A stretch of DNA of 43,107 nucleotides from Terriglobia bacterium (GTDB taxonomy: Bacteria > Acidobacteriota > Terriglobia > Terriglobales > Acidobacteriaceae): assembly GCA_020073105.1 (NCBI GenBank), contig JAIQFW010000026.1:1-43107 (forward strand). Direction: 5' to 3'. The notes beneath the pieces were generated by a model. That model was not told where the DNA came from, searched no databases, and worked only from the letters and a program-made list of their open reading frames with translations. The translations under genes and the position numbers were made by a program. Shown here in pieces: positions 25,900 through 35,532 of this stretch. The stretch's first letter is position 1, and every line of letters starts with the position of its first letter.

Positions 25900-26792
25900 C
25901 GCCCGCCTCCTTGCAGCGCGCACTCGGCCTCTTGTTGTTCTGCACGGATTCTCGCCAGCAGCGAATCGTGCTCACGCCGGAAGTCTTCCATGGATTGCTG
26001 CTCGGCGGCCCGATACATGGAAGTGCGCTGTACCAGTACGGCGAAATCGATGCGGTGCGCGTCGAATTCCGGGCCATCCACGCAGGCGAATTCGCTCTTG
26101 CCGTCCACCAGCACGCGGCACCCGCCGCACATGCCGGTCCCGTCGATCATGATCGGATTCAGGCTGACGATGGTGCGGATGTGCTCCTTGCGCGTCATGT
26201 CGGCGACGGCGCGCATCATGGGGATCGGGCCGACGGCCAGCACCAGGTCGATACGCGTGCCGTTGTCGATCAACTGCCGCAGCTTGTCGGTGACAAAGCC
26301 CTTGTCGGCGTAGGTGCCATCGTCGGTCGTGATCATCAGGGCGTCGCTGACCGCGCGCATCTCGTTCTCCTCGATGACCAGGTCTTTGCTGCGTGCCCCC
26401 ACAATCGAGATCACGCGGTTGCCGGCCCGCTTCAGTGCCGCGGCCGTGGGATACGCCATCGCTGTTCCGACGCCGCCACCCATCACCACCACGGTGCCGA
26501 ACTTCTCGATTTCCGACGGCTTACCCAGCGGTCCGACGATGTCCAGAATGCTGTCGCCGGTCTCCAGCGAATTCAGTAGATTGGTCGTCTTGCCGATCGA
26601 CTGCACCACGATGTTGATGGTGCCGCGCTCGGGATCGGACCTCTCTATGGTCAGCGGGATGCGCTCGCCCTGCTCATAGAGCCGCAGGATGACGAACTGC
26701 CCGGGTTGCTGTTTGCGCGCGATGCGGGGTGCCTCAATCACAAACCGTTTGATTCCGGGCGCAATGAACTCAGCGTGCTGGATTTTGAACAT
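25896..26792 (-). CDS. nfnA: NfnA-type small subunit (PyrK-like FAD and 2Fe-2S protein)
   Basis: A 298-residue protein of the PyrK/ferredoxin-NADP reductase type. The FAD-binding barrel shows GQFVILRLYEQGERIPLT, the NAD-binding part shows VVVMGGGVGTAMAYPTAAAL, and the C-terminal cluster site is MIDGTGMCGGCRV followed by FACVDG. In characterised NfnA the 2Fe-2S cluster is held by one Asp and three Cys; Asp, Cys, Cys and Cys are all present here. With NfnB it should couple NADH, NADPH and ferredoxin at the cytoplasmic side. GGGGAGAAC precedes the ATG. A CRP/FNR-type dyad lies upstream at 26847. The last residues overlap nfnB (ATGA). Database labels often read sulphide/dihydroorotate dehydrogenase-like. 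Confidence 0.83.
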   Translation of the reverse strand: MFKIQHAEFIAPGIKRFVIEAPRIARKQQPGQFVILRLYEQGERIPLTIERSDPERGTINIVVQSIGKTTNLLNSLETGDSILDIVGPLGKPSEIEKFGTVVVMGGGVGTAMAYPTAAALKRAGNRVISIVGARSKDLVIEENEMRAVSDALMITTDDGTYADKGFVTDKLRQLIDNGTRIDLVLAVGPIPMMRAVADMTRKEHIRTIVSLNPIMIDGTGMCGGCRVLVDGKSEFACVDGPEFDAHRIDFAVLVQRTSMYRAAEQQSMEDFRREHDSLLARIRAEQQEAECALQGGGR

Positions 26793-26846
26793 GTTCTCCC
26801 CAGAACTGCGTACAAGCTATTGTCCGGGGAGGCACGGGCAAGGGGC

Positions 26847-26862
26847 TGTGATGTGGGTCACT
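26847..26862 (-). promoter_or_regulatory. CRP/FNR-type binding site upstream of nfnA
   Basis: Dyad TGTGA-TGTGGG-TCACT (9 of 10 arm bases match the consensus). A possible -10 GACAAT lies at 26824-26819 on the minus strand. The predicted start near 26812 puts the dyad centre about 42 bases upstream, a class II activator position. Confidence 0.55.
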
Positions 26863-26924
26863 AAGGGGGGAAGTCGAGATCACGTTCTCTAACCCGAAAT
26901 ACAGCAGAGGGATAGCCAGGTGTC

Positions 26925-29417
26925 CTAGTTGGTCCCTGTCCCTGTTAATCCTACGACCTGCACACGGAAGGGAGCATCGTCCTTGAGTCCCAGCTTCCCC
27001 TGCCGGGTTCCGGTCTGGGTAGGGGAAAACACCACGCCAACCCGGCAGCTCTGCCCAATCCCCAACGTCGCCGGCGCCTTGGGGCAATCATTTTTTTGGG
27101 CGAAATCACCGATGATCCCTAGGCCGACGATGGTTACTGCGGTGCTGCCGGGATTGCTGAACAGCACCTCCCGGGGTTTGCTCCTGGTTCCCACCTGCTG
27201 TGGGCCAAAATTCAAGTTCAGGGGCGAAACCGCAATGGACGGAACATTCGGGTATACCGAGACCGTGCTGTCTGCGTAGTTGGCCACAGCGAAGCCCGCG
27301 GCTCCGATGCCCTTGAAATCGGCCACGGCGATCGAGATCGCGTTGGTGCCAACCTGGTAGTCGGAACGCGGCTGCTGCAACGTGCCATCACCGTTTCCGC
27401 GGAACACAGAGATTTGGCTGGAAAACGTGCTGGTCGCCATCAGGTCTGCTTTCCCGTCCCCGTTGAGGTCGGTAATGGCAACCGAGTCCGGAGAATTCGA
27501 CGTGACGTAATCCACGTGCGTCCGAAACGTCCCGTCTCCTAGTCCCATCAGCACGGAAACGCTGTTGGCATTAAAGTTGGCGGTAGCAAGGTCGGGTTTG
27601 CCATCGCCATTGAAGTCTCCCGCCGCCACCGAATTCGGTTGTTTCCCCACTGCGAAGTCGGCGTGAGTTCCAAAGGTCCCGTCGCCGTTACCCAAAAGCA
27701 CCGACACCGAATTGTTCCCCGAGTTAGCGGTGATCAAATCGAGCTTCTGGTCTCCGTTTACATCCGCAGCGACGATTGAGGCCGGCGAATTCCCGACCAT
27801 GTAGTCGACGTGAGCCTTCAGCGTGCCATCGCCTTTGCCCAACAAGACCGACACGAGGTTTCCACCCGCGGCGACTGCCACGTCGAGGTGCCCATCGTGA
27901 TTAAAATCCCCTGCAGTCACCCAGAATGGCACATCTGCAGTGGGGAAATCTTGTTTCGGCTGAAACGAGCCATTGCCGTTTCCCAGCAGAACAGAAACCG
28001 TGTTGTCGCCGGCGTTGGCGACGATGAGGTCGGATTTCAAGTCTCCGTTAAGGTCGCCAGCCGCTACCGAGTTCGGAATCGTTCCCGTGGCAAAGTCCGC
28101 GTGCCCTCCGAAATGCCCGTTACCCTGGTTCAGCAACACCGATGCCGTATTTGCGGTGCTATTGGCGGTGGCCAGATCAGGTTTCCCATCGCCGTTGAAG
28201 TCGGCCACGATCACAGATGTCGGGTTTGTCCCGGTCGGGGAATCTGTACGTGGGCTAAATGTCCCATCACCGTTTCCGAGCAGCACGGTCACACTGTTGC
28301 CGCCGGCGTTGGTCGTCAGGATGTCGGTAGCCCGATCGCGATTGAAGTCACCGGCGACCAGGAAATTCGCCGCCAGTCCTGCCCCATACTCCTTGTGCGC
28401 CTGAAACGTGCCATCGCCGTTGCCCAGCAAGACGGATACGGCATTGGTCGCTGAACCTGTATCCGTGGCGCCGATATCCGGCTTGCCATCGCGGTTGAAG
28501 TCGGCGACCGCCACAGAATGAGGTGCGATGAGAACAGGGAAATCCTGATGCGCCTGGAAGGTGCCATTGCCGTTGCCTAGAAGCACAGATACGGCATTGG
28601 AGGCGCCGTCAGCAACGATGAGGTCGGGTTTGCCATCATGGTTCAGGTCCGTTATCGCCACCGTTTCGGGTCCTTGGCCGGTGGCGTATTCGACGTGCGT
28701 CTGGAAACTTCCGTCGCCATTCCCCAGCAGCACCGAGACATCATTACCAATGCTGAGTGGGTAGAAGTTTGACGTTACGACATCCAGCTTCCCGTCCCCA
28801 TTGAGATCGGCAAGGGCCAGAGCAAGAGGGCTGGGGCCGGTTGCATACTCTACTTCGCTCCTCAGCGAACCATCACCGTTGCCCAGGAGAACCGAGATCG
28901 ACCCGTCTTCGCAGGGATTGCTTCCGCAGGTCTCGTTTTCCACGACCACGTCCCGCTTGCCGTCACCGTTGACGTCTCCGACCGCTACGCCCTCCGGCTG
29001 GTTACCCACGGGATAATCCACCCTGGCGGCAAACGCTCCATTGCCCTTCGCCAGCAGAATGGAAACCGTGTTGTCGGCCTGGTTGGCCACCACAACGTCG
29101 AGACGGCCGTCACCGTCGAGATCACCCGCGGCGATCGAAGAAGGCCCGGAGCCGGTGGGGAAGGTGAGTTGGGACGCAAAGGCGCCGTTCGGCTTCCCCA
29201 GTAAGATCGATAGGGTGTTGTCACTTCCGTTTACTACCGCCACATCGGTGAGGTGGTCACGATTAAAGTCGGCACTCACGACGGCCGTCGGCAAATTGCC
29301 GACAGGAAAGTCCGCCCGGTTGAACAGGTAGACCTGGGCTGAAAGCACACCAGAAAAAGAAACAAACGATAACACTAGGGCGAAGAATGGTCTGCCGGAA
29401 CAGCTCATAGGGGGCAT
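26925..29417 (-). CDS. Secreted FG-GAP/VCBS repeat protein, 14 repeats plus C-terminal Ig-like domain
   Basis: An 830-residue exported protein. A signal peptide (FFALVLSFVSFSGVLSA) is followed by 14 repeats of about 49-55 residues, each with a DxNxDGxxD-type calcium loop and an SVLLGNGDGTF-like strand. The 14th repeat has lost its calcium ligands (ADFKGIGAAG). Repeats of this kind form beta-propeller blades, so 14 would make two seven-bladed propellers. The last 100 residues (SPLNLNFGPQQVGTRSKP, VGVVFSPTQTGTRQG) are an ASH/HYDIN-like Ig-fold domain. AAGGA lies 6 bases before the ATG. It is probably cell-surface adhesion or matrix material; no anchor motif was seen. Confidence 0.9.
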   Translation of the reverse strand: MPPMSCSGRPFFALVLSFVSFSGVLSAQVYLFNRADFPVGNLPTAVVSADFNRDHLTDVAVVNGSDNTLSILLGKPNGAFASQLTFPTGSGPSSIAAGDLDGDGRLDVVVANQADNTVSILLAKGNGAFAARVDYPVGNQPEGVAVGDVNGDGKRDVVVENETCGSNPCEDGSISVLLGNGDGSLRSEVEYATGPSPLALALADLNGDGKLDVVTSNFYPLSIGNDVSVLLGNGDGSFQTHVEYATGQGPETVAITDLNHDGKPDLIVADGASNAVSVLLGNGNGTFQAHQDFPVLIAPHSVAVADFNRDGKPDIGATDTGSATNAVSVLLGNGDGTFQAHKEYGAGLAANFLVAGDFNRDRATDILTTNAGGNSVTVLLGNGDGTFSPRTDSPTGTNPTSVIVADFNGDGKPDLATANSTANTASVLLNQGNGHFGGHADFATGTIPNSVAAGDLNGDLKSDLIVANAGDNTVSVLLGNGNGSFQPKQDFPTADVPFWVTAGDFNHDGHLDVAVAAGGNLVSVLLGKGDGTLKAHVDYMVGNSPASIVAADVNGDQKLDLITANSGNNSVSVLLGNGDGTFGTHADFAVGKQPNSVAAGDFNGDGKPDLATANFNANSVSVLMGLGDGTFRTHVDYVTSNSPDSVAITDLNGDGKADLMATSTFSSQISVFRGNGDGTLQQPRSDYQVGTNAISIAVADFKGIGAAGFAVANYADSTVSVYPNVPSIAVSPLNLNFGPQQVGTRSKPREVLFSNPGSTAVTIVGLGIIGDFAQKNDCPKAPATLGIGQSCRVGVVFSPTQTGTRQGKLGLKDDAPFRVQVVGLTGTGTN

Positions 29418-29512
29418 TCGTTTCCTTAAACAATGTCTTGCGATTGTAAACTACGAATGGGCCGTCTGGCGGGGAGTTTGGGGGTAAGACTCGACTCAGA
29501 TGGAGCACCTCC

Positions 29513-32383
29513 CTACAAGAGCCCTTCCGGCTTGAACACCATACCCCGGCTGGTCTTGCCGTTCATCACAACCACCAGCGGCTCGCGAAAGTGCAAGTGC
29601 CGCACGCAGCCCCGTTCTTCGACAGCGGGTTGAGCGCCCAGCCACTGCCAGTCCACGAAGCCCTCGCCCGCGTCTGGGTTCACCGTGAAATACCCGACTT
29701 GGAATGCCGTGAGGTTCTGGAAGAAATGGCTGCCCTGAGACGGTGTGACTCGGAAATCCTTGAATCCGGCTTCCACGATCGCGCGCGCCCCTGCAATCTC
29801 GTCCCACTCCACCGGAATCCCTAACCAGGAATCGTTCGATCCCCACCGGCCCACGCCGATCAAGAGGTAAGGTGTACCACTCTCGCTCAGCCTGGCGTTG
29901 AGTTGGGCAACTCCTTCCGCGACTTCCTGGCTGCGATTGCGCTCGAAACGGTGGAAGTCCACCACCACGACATCACGTAGGTCCTCGATTCGTCCATTAC
30001 CCAGGACCTTGGTGCTCTGGCAAACCAGGCGCTCGGGATTGACGTCTTCCATCCGCAACTCTTCGCTCTCACGCGAGAGCACCAGCGGACGAATCTGCAG
30101 AAATCCAAAATCGGCGGTTTCATTCGGCCCCCGAGGCAGTCGCACGGCAAATTCGATCTCCACCGGACGCCCGAACGCGTCTTCGCCGATCCTGATGAGC
30201 TGTTCGAGAATGCCGGCCAGCGGGAAGACTCCGTGCTTCAAGATCGGGGCGAAGCTGACAATGCGCGTGCCGGGACGGCTCAGCCCGTCATACACGGCGT
30301 GGTTATCGACGGAGTAGGTCGATCCCACGTTGTGCAGCGTCTCGTCACCCTCGGCCACCTCCAGCCCAAACCGCACTTCGCGCAGGTCGGCAACCGGATC
30401 CGGTTGGCGCCCGGCATGGTCGAGGTCCGCCCTCCCCATTCCCAGGGCTACAGCTGCGATTCCGTCCCCGTAGCTCATCGGCGGAACAGGATAGAAATTG
30501 TGTGACCTCACGACGCCCGCGAAGTCCGGGTAGAACCGCGGCCCGTGCATGGTTCCAACCACCTGCTGCAGGATGACGCCCATCTTCTCTTCTTCCAGCC
30601 GGTAAGGTGTGGCCCGCACATACGCCTTGGCGTGCTGGCTGAAGGTGGAAGCGTACACCCGCTTGATCGCTTCCATGAGTTGTTCCAGGCGGGTCAGCAG
30701 ATCGGAGTGCTGGTTGCCCAGCATGAAGGTCTCATACACGCCGGTAAAGGGCTGGTACTGGGAGTCCTCAAGCAGGCTCGAAGAACGGATCGCCAACGGA
30801 TAACGCACTTCGCTCAGGAAGGCCAGCAGGTCGTCCCGCAGCGTTGAAGGAAACGCCGCCGCCAGAAAGCGCTGCTGAATTTCGGCATCGTCGGTGGCGT
30901 GCATGGCAAAGTCCAGCAGGTTATTTTCGCTGAGAAACCCGTCAAAGACGTCGGTCGCCAGCACCACGCATGGAGGCACCGCAATGCGCGCGCCAGGGAA
31001 TCGCCGGGCGATTCGATTGTTGTGCAAAAGGTGCCGGACAAAGGCCAGTCCACGGGCCTTTCCGCCGAGCGAACCGCCCCCGATGCGCAGGAAGTAGTTG
31101 TCCGTTGATTTAAAGGTCCCAGGTTTGAAATCCCCGATCAGGACCTGGCTTTGTTCGCTGCGGTACTCGGCGATCGAGTCAACCAGGTCATGCCGCAAGT
31201 CCTCGACGGTAGGGAAGTCAGAGACCTTGCGTGGCCGGAGCTTCTGCGCCAGTGCAAACTCGGTCCTGGCCCGCAGCCAGCGGGAAAAGTGGTTGCGCTC
31301 GCTGTGATAGGCGATGCTCTCCACCGGAACTTCCCGCAGTCGCGCTTCCAGTTCGTTCAGGTCGCTGGCTCGTGCGACCTCGGAAAGGTCGGGCAGGCGG
31401 AAGACGAAATCCCCAAAACCCGCCTGCTCGGTGAGGAATCGCCGCAATTCCTTGAGGAGCGTGGGCGAACGTTTGCGGAGAAACGAGAAGCCCTGAGTCT
31501 GGGCCCGTGCCCGGAACTCGGTCCGGCTGGACTGCAGCACGATGGGGACATCCGGCACTTTATCGCGCACTAGGCGCGCCAGTTCGAACCCAGCCTCCGC
31601 GCTCAGTTCGCCGCCGAGTGGAAATTCGACGTCGGATACCACTCCCAGCAAGTAATCCCGGTGCTTCATCACCTCGCGAACGGCGTCTTCGTAATTGGAG
31701 GCGAGCAAGATTTTGGGACGCGCCCGCATCCGCACCAGCTTGTGGGCGACGTTCAATCCCTCGCGAATGACACGCCGCGATTGGGTGATTAATTCGGTGT
31801 AGATCGCCGGCAAGAACGACGAGTAATAGCGAATGTTGTCTTCCACCACCAGGATGACCGGTACGCCGATGGCGTGGGTGTCGTGCACCACGTTGCGCTT
31901 GTCTTCGATGTACTTGACGATGGAAATCAGAATTCGGGCGTTGCCCTGCCACAGGAAGATCCATTCCAGATCGGTCACCGGATTGCGCTCGATGAACTTC
32001 TTGATCCCACGGTAGTCGTAGGCCAGAACGACGACCGGCACGTCCAACCCCGCCGTTTTGACCTCGTGAGCCAGCTGGGCGGCGTCCATGTCTTCGACTT
32101 CCAGGTTGGTAACGATCAGGTTAAAGCGTGGCTGGGAACGTGCCAGCGCCAGCGCTTCAGCGCCGCTGGAAACGTGCGTGATCCCGGGAATCTGCTGCAG
32201 GTTGAGTTCGAGGGACTCGTCGATCAGCAGCTCATTGAGGCGGCCGTCCTCGCGCAGGATGTAGGAATCGTAGAGGCTGGAGACCAGCAGGATGTCCTGC
32301 ACCTGGAAGGGCATGAGCTGCTCGAAGCCCTCGAAAAGCCGTTCCGCGTCAACGATGGGGTCGGGGGTCTGGGTAATTGCCAT
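29513..32383 (-). CDS. Dual-receiver and PPDK-N (PEP synthase-like ATP-grasp) fusion protein
   Basis: A 956-residue cytoplasmic protein. Residues about 28-150 are receiver-like but lack key residues: Ser35-Ser36 replace the acid pair and Asn93 replaces the phospho-Asp. Residues about 173-320 form a receiver with Glu181-Asp182, phospho-acceptor Asp251, Ser286 and Lys304 in place. Residues about 430-790 match the nucleotide-binding domain of pyruvate phosphate dikinase/PEP synthase: a Gly-rich GGGSLGGKARGLAF loop, PLAIRSSSLLEDSQYQPFTG, and FGFLQIRPL at its end. The usual swivelling His domain and PEP-binding barrel are absent. The last 170 residues include GVGRWGSNDSWLGIPV and QGSHFFQNL. The reaction is unknown; it could phosphorylate a substrate under response-regulator control. 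AAGGAA precedes the ATG. Confidence 0.83.
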   Translation of the reverse strand: MAITQTPDPIVDAERLFEGFEQLMPFQVQDILLVSSLYDSYILREDGRLNELLIDESLELNLQQIPGITHVSSGAEALALARSQPRFNLIVTNLEVEDMDAAQLAHEVKTAGLDVPVVVLAYDYRGIKKFIERNPVTDLEWIFLWQGNARILISIVKYIEDKRNVVHDTHAIGVPVILVVEDNIRYYSSFLPAIYTELITQSRRVIREGLNVAHKLVRMRARPKILLASNYEDAVREVMKHRDYLLGVVSDVEFPLGGELSAEAGFELARLVRDKVPDVPIVLQSSRTEFRARAQTQGFSFLRKRSPTLLKELRRFLTEQAGFGDFVFRLPDLSEVARASDLNELEARLREVPVESIAYHSERNHFSRWLRARTEFALAQKLRPRKVSDFPTVEDLRHDLVDSIAEYRSEQSQVLIGDFKPGTFKSTDNYFLRIGGGSLGGKARGLAFVRHLLHNNRIARRFPGARIAVPPCVVLATDVFDGFLSENNLLDFAMHATDDAEIQQRFLAAAFPSTLRDDLLAFLSEVRYPLAIRSSSLLEDSQYQPFTGVYETFMLGNQHSDLLTRLEQLMEAIKRVYASTFSQHAKAYVRATPYRLEEEKMGVILQQVVGTMHGPRFYPDFAGVVRSHNFYPVPPMSYGDGIAAVALGMGRADLDHAGRQPDPVADLREVRFGLEVAEGDETLHNVGSTYSVDNHAVYDGLSRPGTRIVSFAPILKHGVFPLAGILEQLIRIGEDAFGRPVEIEFAVRLPRGPNETADFGFLQIRPLVLSRESEELRMEDVNPERLVCQSTKVLGNGRIEDLRDVVVVDFHRFERNRSQEVAEGVAQLNARLSESGTPYLLIGVGRWGSNDSWLGIPVEWDEIAGARAIVEAGFKDFRVTPSQGSHFFQNLTAFQVGYFTVNPDAGEGFVDWQWLGAQPAVEERGCVRHLHFREPLVVVMNGKTSRGMVFKPEGLL

Positions 32384-32399
32384 GGACTCATGGTTCCTT

Positions 32400-32471
32400 G
32401 CGTCCTCCGTGTCCTCTGTGGTTTGATTTTCTCAAAAGCCTTCACCACAGAGGACACAGGGGACACAGAGA
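32400..32471. repeat. Inverted nonamer array (CACAGAGGA type)
   Basis: The left arm GTCCTCCGTGTCCTCTGTGG (32402-32421) and the right arm (32444-32471, three CACAGAGGA-like nonamers) face each other over about 21 bases. The array lies between the receiver/PPDK-N gene and the gdhA terminator. Related nonamers occur at 20251. Confidence 0.75.
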
Positions 32472-32482
32472 CTCAACCCTCC

Positions 32483-32515
32483 AAAAAACTGCGGGGTGGA
32501 ACTTCTCCACCCCGC
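32483..32515 (-). terminator. Rho-independent terminator downstream of gdhA
   Basis: On the minus strand a perfect 10-bp stem GCGGGGTGGA/TCCACCCCGC with a 5-base loop is followed by AGTTTTTT, about 35 bases after the gdhA stop codon. Confidence 0.9.
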
Positions 32516-32528
32516 ATCATAGCTACGC

Positions 32529-32549
32529 GAGACGTTGCCAGCAACGTCT

Positions 32550-32550
<1 letters not shown>
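32529..32550. repeat. GAGACGTTGC palindromic repeat, copy D
   Basis: Perfect inverted repeat GAGACGTTGC-CA-GCAACGTCTC, followed by TAC. Read on the minus strand, the GTAGAGACG edge supplies the TAG stop codon of gdhA, as copy A does for the glycosyltransferase. Confidence 0.82.
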
Positions 32551-33977
<1,427 letters not shown>

Positions 33978-34030
33978 TTAGGCCTTGCTATTCGGGATCT
34001 CTTGTGCCGAAGACAACCGGCCAACAGCTC

Positions 34031-34073
34031 ATTTAAGGCTTGCCTCCGAAAATTCGCTGTGATTCACATCACT
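34031..34073 (-). promoter_or_regulatory. CRP/FNR-type site and -10 element of gdhA
   Basis: Dyad TGTGA-TTCACA-TCACT at 34058-34073 and TTAAAT at 34036-34031 (minus strand), with no recognisable -35. The predicted start is near 34024, so the dyad centre is at about -41.5, the class II activator position. The rest of the 287-base gap before the DUF507 genes holds no gene that I can support. Confidence 0.6.
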
Positions 34074-34231
34074 CCAAATCGTGACCATGGTACGCCCAGA
34101 CAGTGCGAAATGACGCAGTTTTTTGACGGAACTAAGGGTAGCAACCGGTTGGAAGGCAGGGGTTGGGGCGGAGTGGTTCAGGAGTTAGTCCGTCGATCAC
34201 TGGCGATTGTGACGAAACACCGAGCGGTGTC

Positions 34232-34507
34232 TTACATCCCCAGCTTCTTCACTTCTTCCTGATAGTACTTGCGGTAAAGGATGTCCCACTCCTGGCTGCC
34301 TTCCAGGATGGTGCGCTTCTGGTTCTCGATCTTGTGCCGGGCGGACTGATCGATCTTCTCTTCTTGGTTCAGCAGTTCTTCCAGGAGCTTGCGGACCTCC
34401 AGGCGGACGGTGTTGTGGTCCTCCAGGAAATCCACTTCCTTTACATCGGCAAGTGCGTCGGTGACGACGTGCGCAACCTTGTTCACCTTGTCGCGATTCA
34501 CTCTCAC
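34232..34507 (-). CDS. DUF507 family protein, second of tandem pair
   Basis: A 91-residue charged helical protein (VRLEVRKLLEELLNQEEKID, ENQKRTILEGSQEWDILYRKYY) of the DUF507 type, function unknown. It starts at a GTG that overlaps the TGA of the preceding DUF507 gene (GTGA), so the two are translated together and probably form a heteromeric complex. Both are slender and acidic-basic, with no enzyme motif or membrane segment. The pair is paralogous: each has a central E.RI.DE/E.KIDQ helix and a C-terminal Y-rich helix. Confidence 0.8.
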   Translation of the reverse strand: MRVNRDKVNKVAHVVTDALADVKEVDFLEDHNTVRLEVRKLLEELLNQEEKIDQSARHKIENQKRTILEGSQEWDILYRKYYQEEVKKLGM

Positions 34508-34782
34508 AGCACCGCCTTGTACTTGCGCACCAGCTCGTTCTTCACCTTGCGGAACATCTCCTGGTAATTGGCGCCGGTCTTTTGCATTTCTTCCGAATAC
34601 GCCTCCAGGATGACGCGCACTTCGTCGTTGATGCGGTCTTCGAGGGTGAACTCCTCGAGCATGGCGGCATGCACCTTCTCCGTGACCGCGGGCGCGGACT
34701 TGGTCTCGATGAACTCGCCAGCTATGAGCTTTTTAGTGACTTCCCGGGCCAGATAGCCCACATATTCTTTCGACAGAAGCAT
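34504..34782 (-). CDS. DUF507 family protein, first of tandem pair
   Basis: A 92-residue helical protein starting MLLSKEYVGYLAREVTKKLI and containing EFTLEDRINDEVRVILEAYSEEM and YQEMFRKVKNELVRKYKAVL, a DUF507 pattern. ATG 34782 is chosen because the family starts at the LSKEYV-like point; the longer frame to 34839 enters a heptamer repeat. No ribosome-binding site is obvious. Its stop overlaps the start of the second DUF507 gene. The function is unknown. Confidence 0.8.
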   Translation of the reverse strand: MLLSKEYVGYLAREVTKKLIAGEFIETKSAPAVTEKVHAAMLEEFTLEDRINDEVRVILEAYSEEMQKTGANYQEMFRKVKNELVRKYKAVL

Positions 34783-34832
34783 GAGCGGATCGGATGTGTG
34801 CTGTGAACCAGGTAGTTTAGCACAGGAAGCCG

Positions 34833-34918
34833 TCAGCACTCAGCTGTCAGCATTCAGCCAGTCCGGAGCGCTCTGCCCTGCACAACCCGGGCTGAAAGCT
34901 AAGTGCTGAATGCTGACT
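34833..34918. repeat. Heptamer array H3 (TCAGCAT type), inverted pair
   Basis: Four units of the TCAGCAC/TCAGCTG/TCAGCAT/TCAGCCA kind at 34833-34860 face four GCTGAAT-type units at 34891-34918, 30 bases apart. The array sits between the divergent DUF507 pair and the 34980 gene. Confidence 0.8.
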
Positions 34919-34979
34919 GCGCGATCCTGACTGACACCCGCCCTCTTTCCGGCATACAATGTTTCATACGCAAAATTTT

Positions 34980-35456
34980 ATGTCTCCGCTCCCTGACGAT
35001 CTCGCCAGCCTGAAAGATGACATGGTTGCCTTCATCGAGGGCCACGGCATGCGCCGCTTCCCGGGTTTCGTAGATTTTGAAGAGGTCCAGAGTGTTTCTT
35101 GGAAATCTGAGGATAATCCCGACGGGTGGAAGGATTTCGTGGAACTTGCCAAGGCCGCCGGAGCGCCCTTCTTGACTATGGATTCCTGGAGGTTGGAGCG
35201 CGAAGAACTGGATCTGATGATCCAGCGCCTGAGCAACGCCGAATTTACCAACGATGAGGACATCGAAGAGGCGCGCTGGCTGCGGACCTACATCGGCAAA
35301 ACGGGATTTTTGCAACTGGGTTTCGCCCACCAAGGCGTAATGATGGTCTACGAGGCCTCCACACCGTGGTATGAGCGCTACCAGGGCATTCTGGAAATGG
35401 CGGATGACTTTGCCGGTTTGCCTATCGACGAGCCCGACCAGGACAACGAACCGTAG
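34980..35456 (+). CDS. Conserved-looking hypothetical protein
   Basis: I recognise no domain in this 158-residue acidic soluble protein. It is mostly helical at the start (LASLKDDMVAFIEGHGMRRF), with FEEVQSVSWKSEDNPDGWKDFV, LTMDSWRLEREELDLMIQRL and WLRTYIGKTGFLQLGFAH. The end is YEASTPWYERYQGILEMADDF. There is no signal peptide or membrane segment. ATG 34980 is preferred; a start 7 codons earlier is possible, and no Shine-Dalgarno sequence is visible. The stop lies 5 bases before heptamer array H4. Codon use matches its neighbours, so it is likely real. Confidence 0.7.
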   Translation: MSPLPDDLASLKDDMVAFIEGHGMRRFPGFVDFEEVQSVSWKSEDNPDGWKDFVELAKAAGAPFLTMDSWRLEREELDLMIQRLSNAEFTNDEDIEEARWLRTYIGKTGFLQLGFAHQGVMMVYEASTPWYERYQGILEMADDFAGLPIDEPDQDNEP

Positions 35457-35460
35457 AGAT

Positions 35461-35532
35461 TGTTGATTGTTGATTTTTGATTGTCGAATTACGGTCGCCG
35501 GGAAATCAACAATCAAAAATCAACAATGAACT
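35461..35532. repeat. Heptamer array H4 (TGTTGAT/ATCAACA), inverted pair holding the recJ start
   Basis: Four TGTTGAT-type units at 35461-35488 face four ATCAACA-type units at 35505-35532. The last unit is ATGAACT, whose ATG is the recJ start codon. The array fills the whole gap between the two genes. Confidence 0.85.

Noticed and set aside
34200-34216. TCACT-N6-TGTGA near the DUF507 genes
   Set aside because: The half-sites are everted compared with the CRP-type dyad, so it is not the same site.
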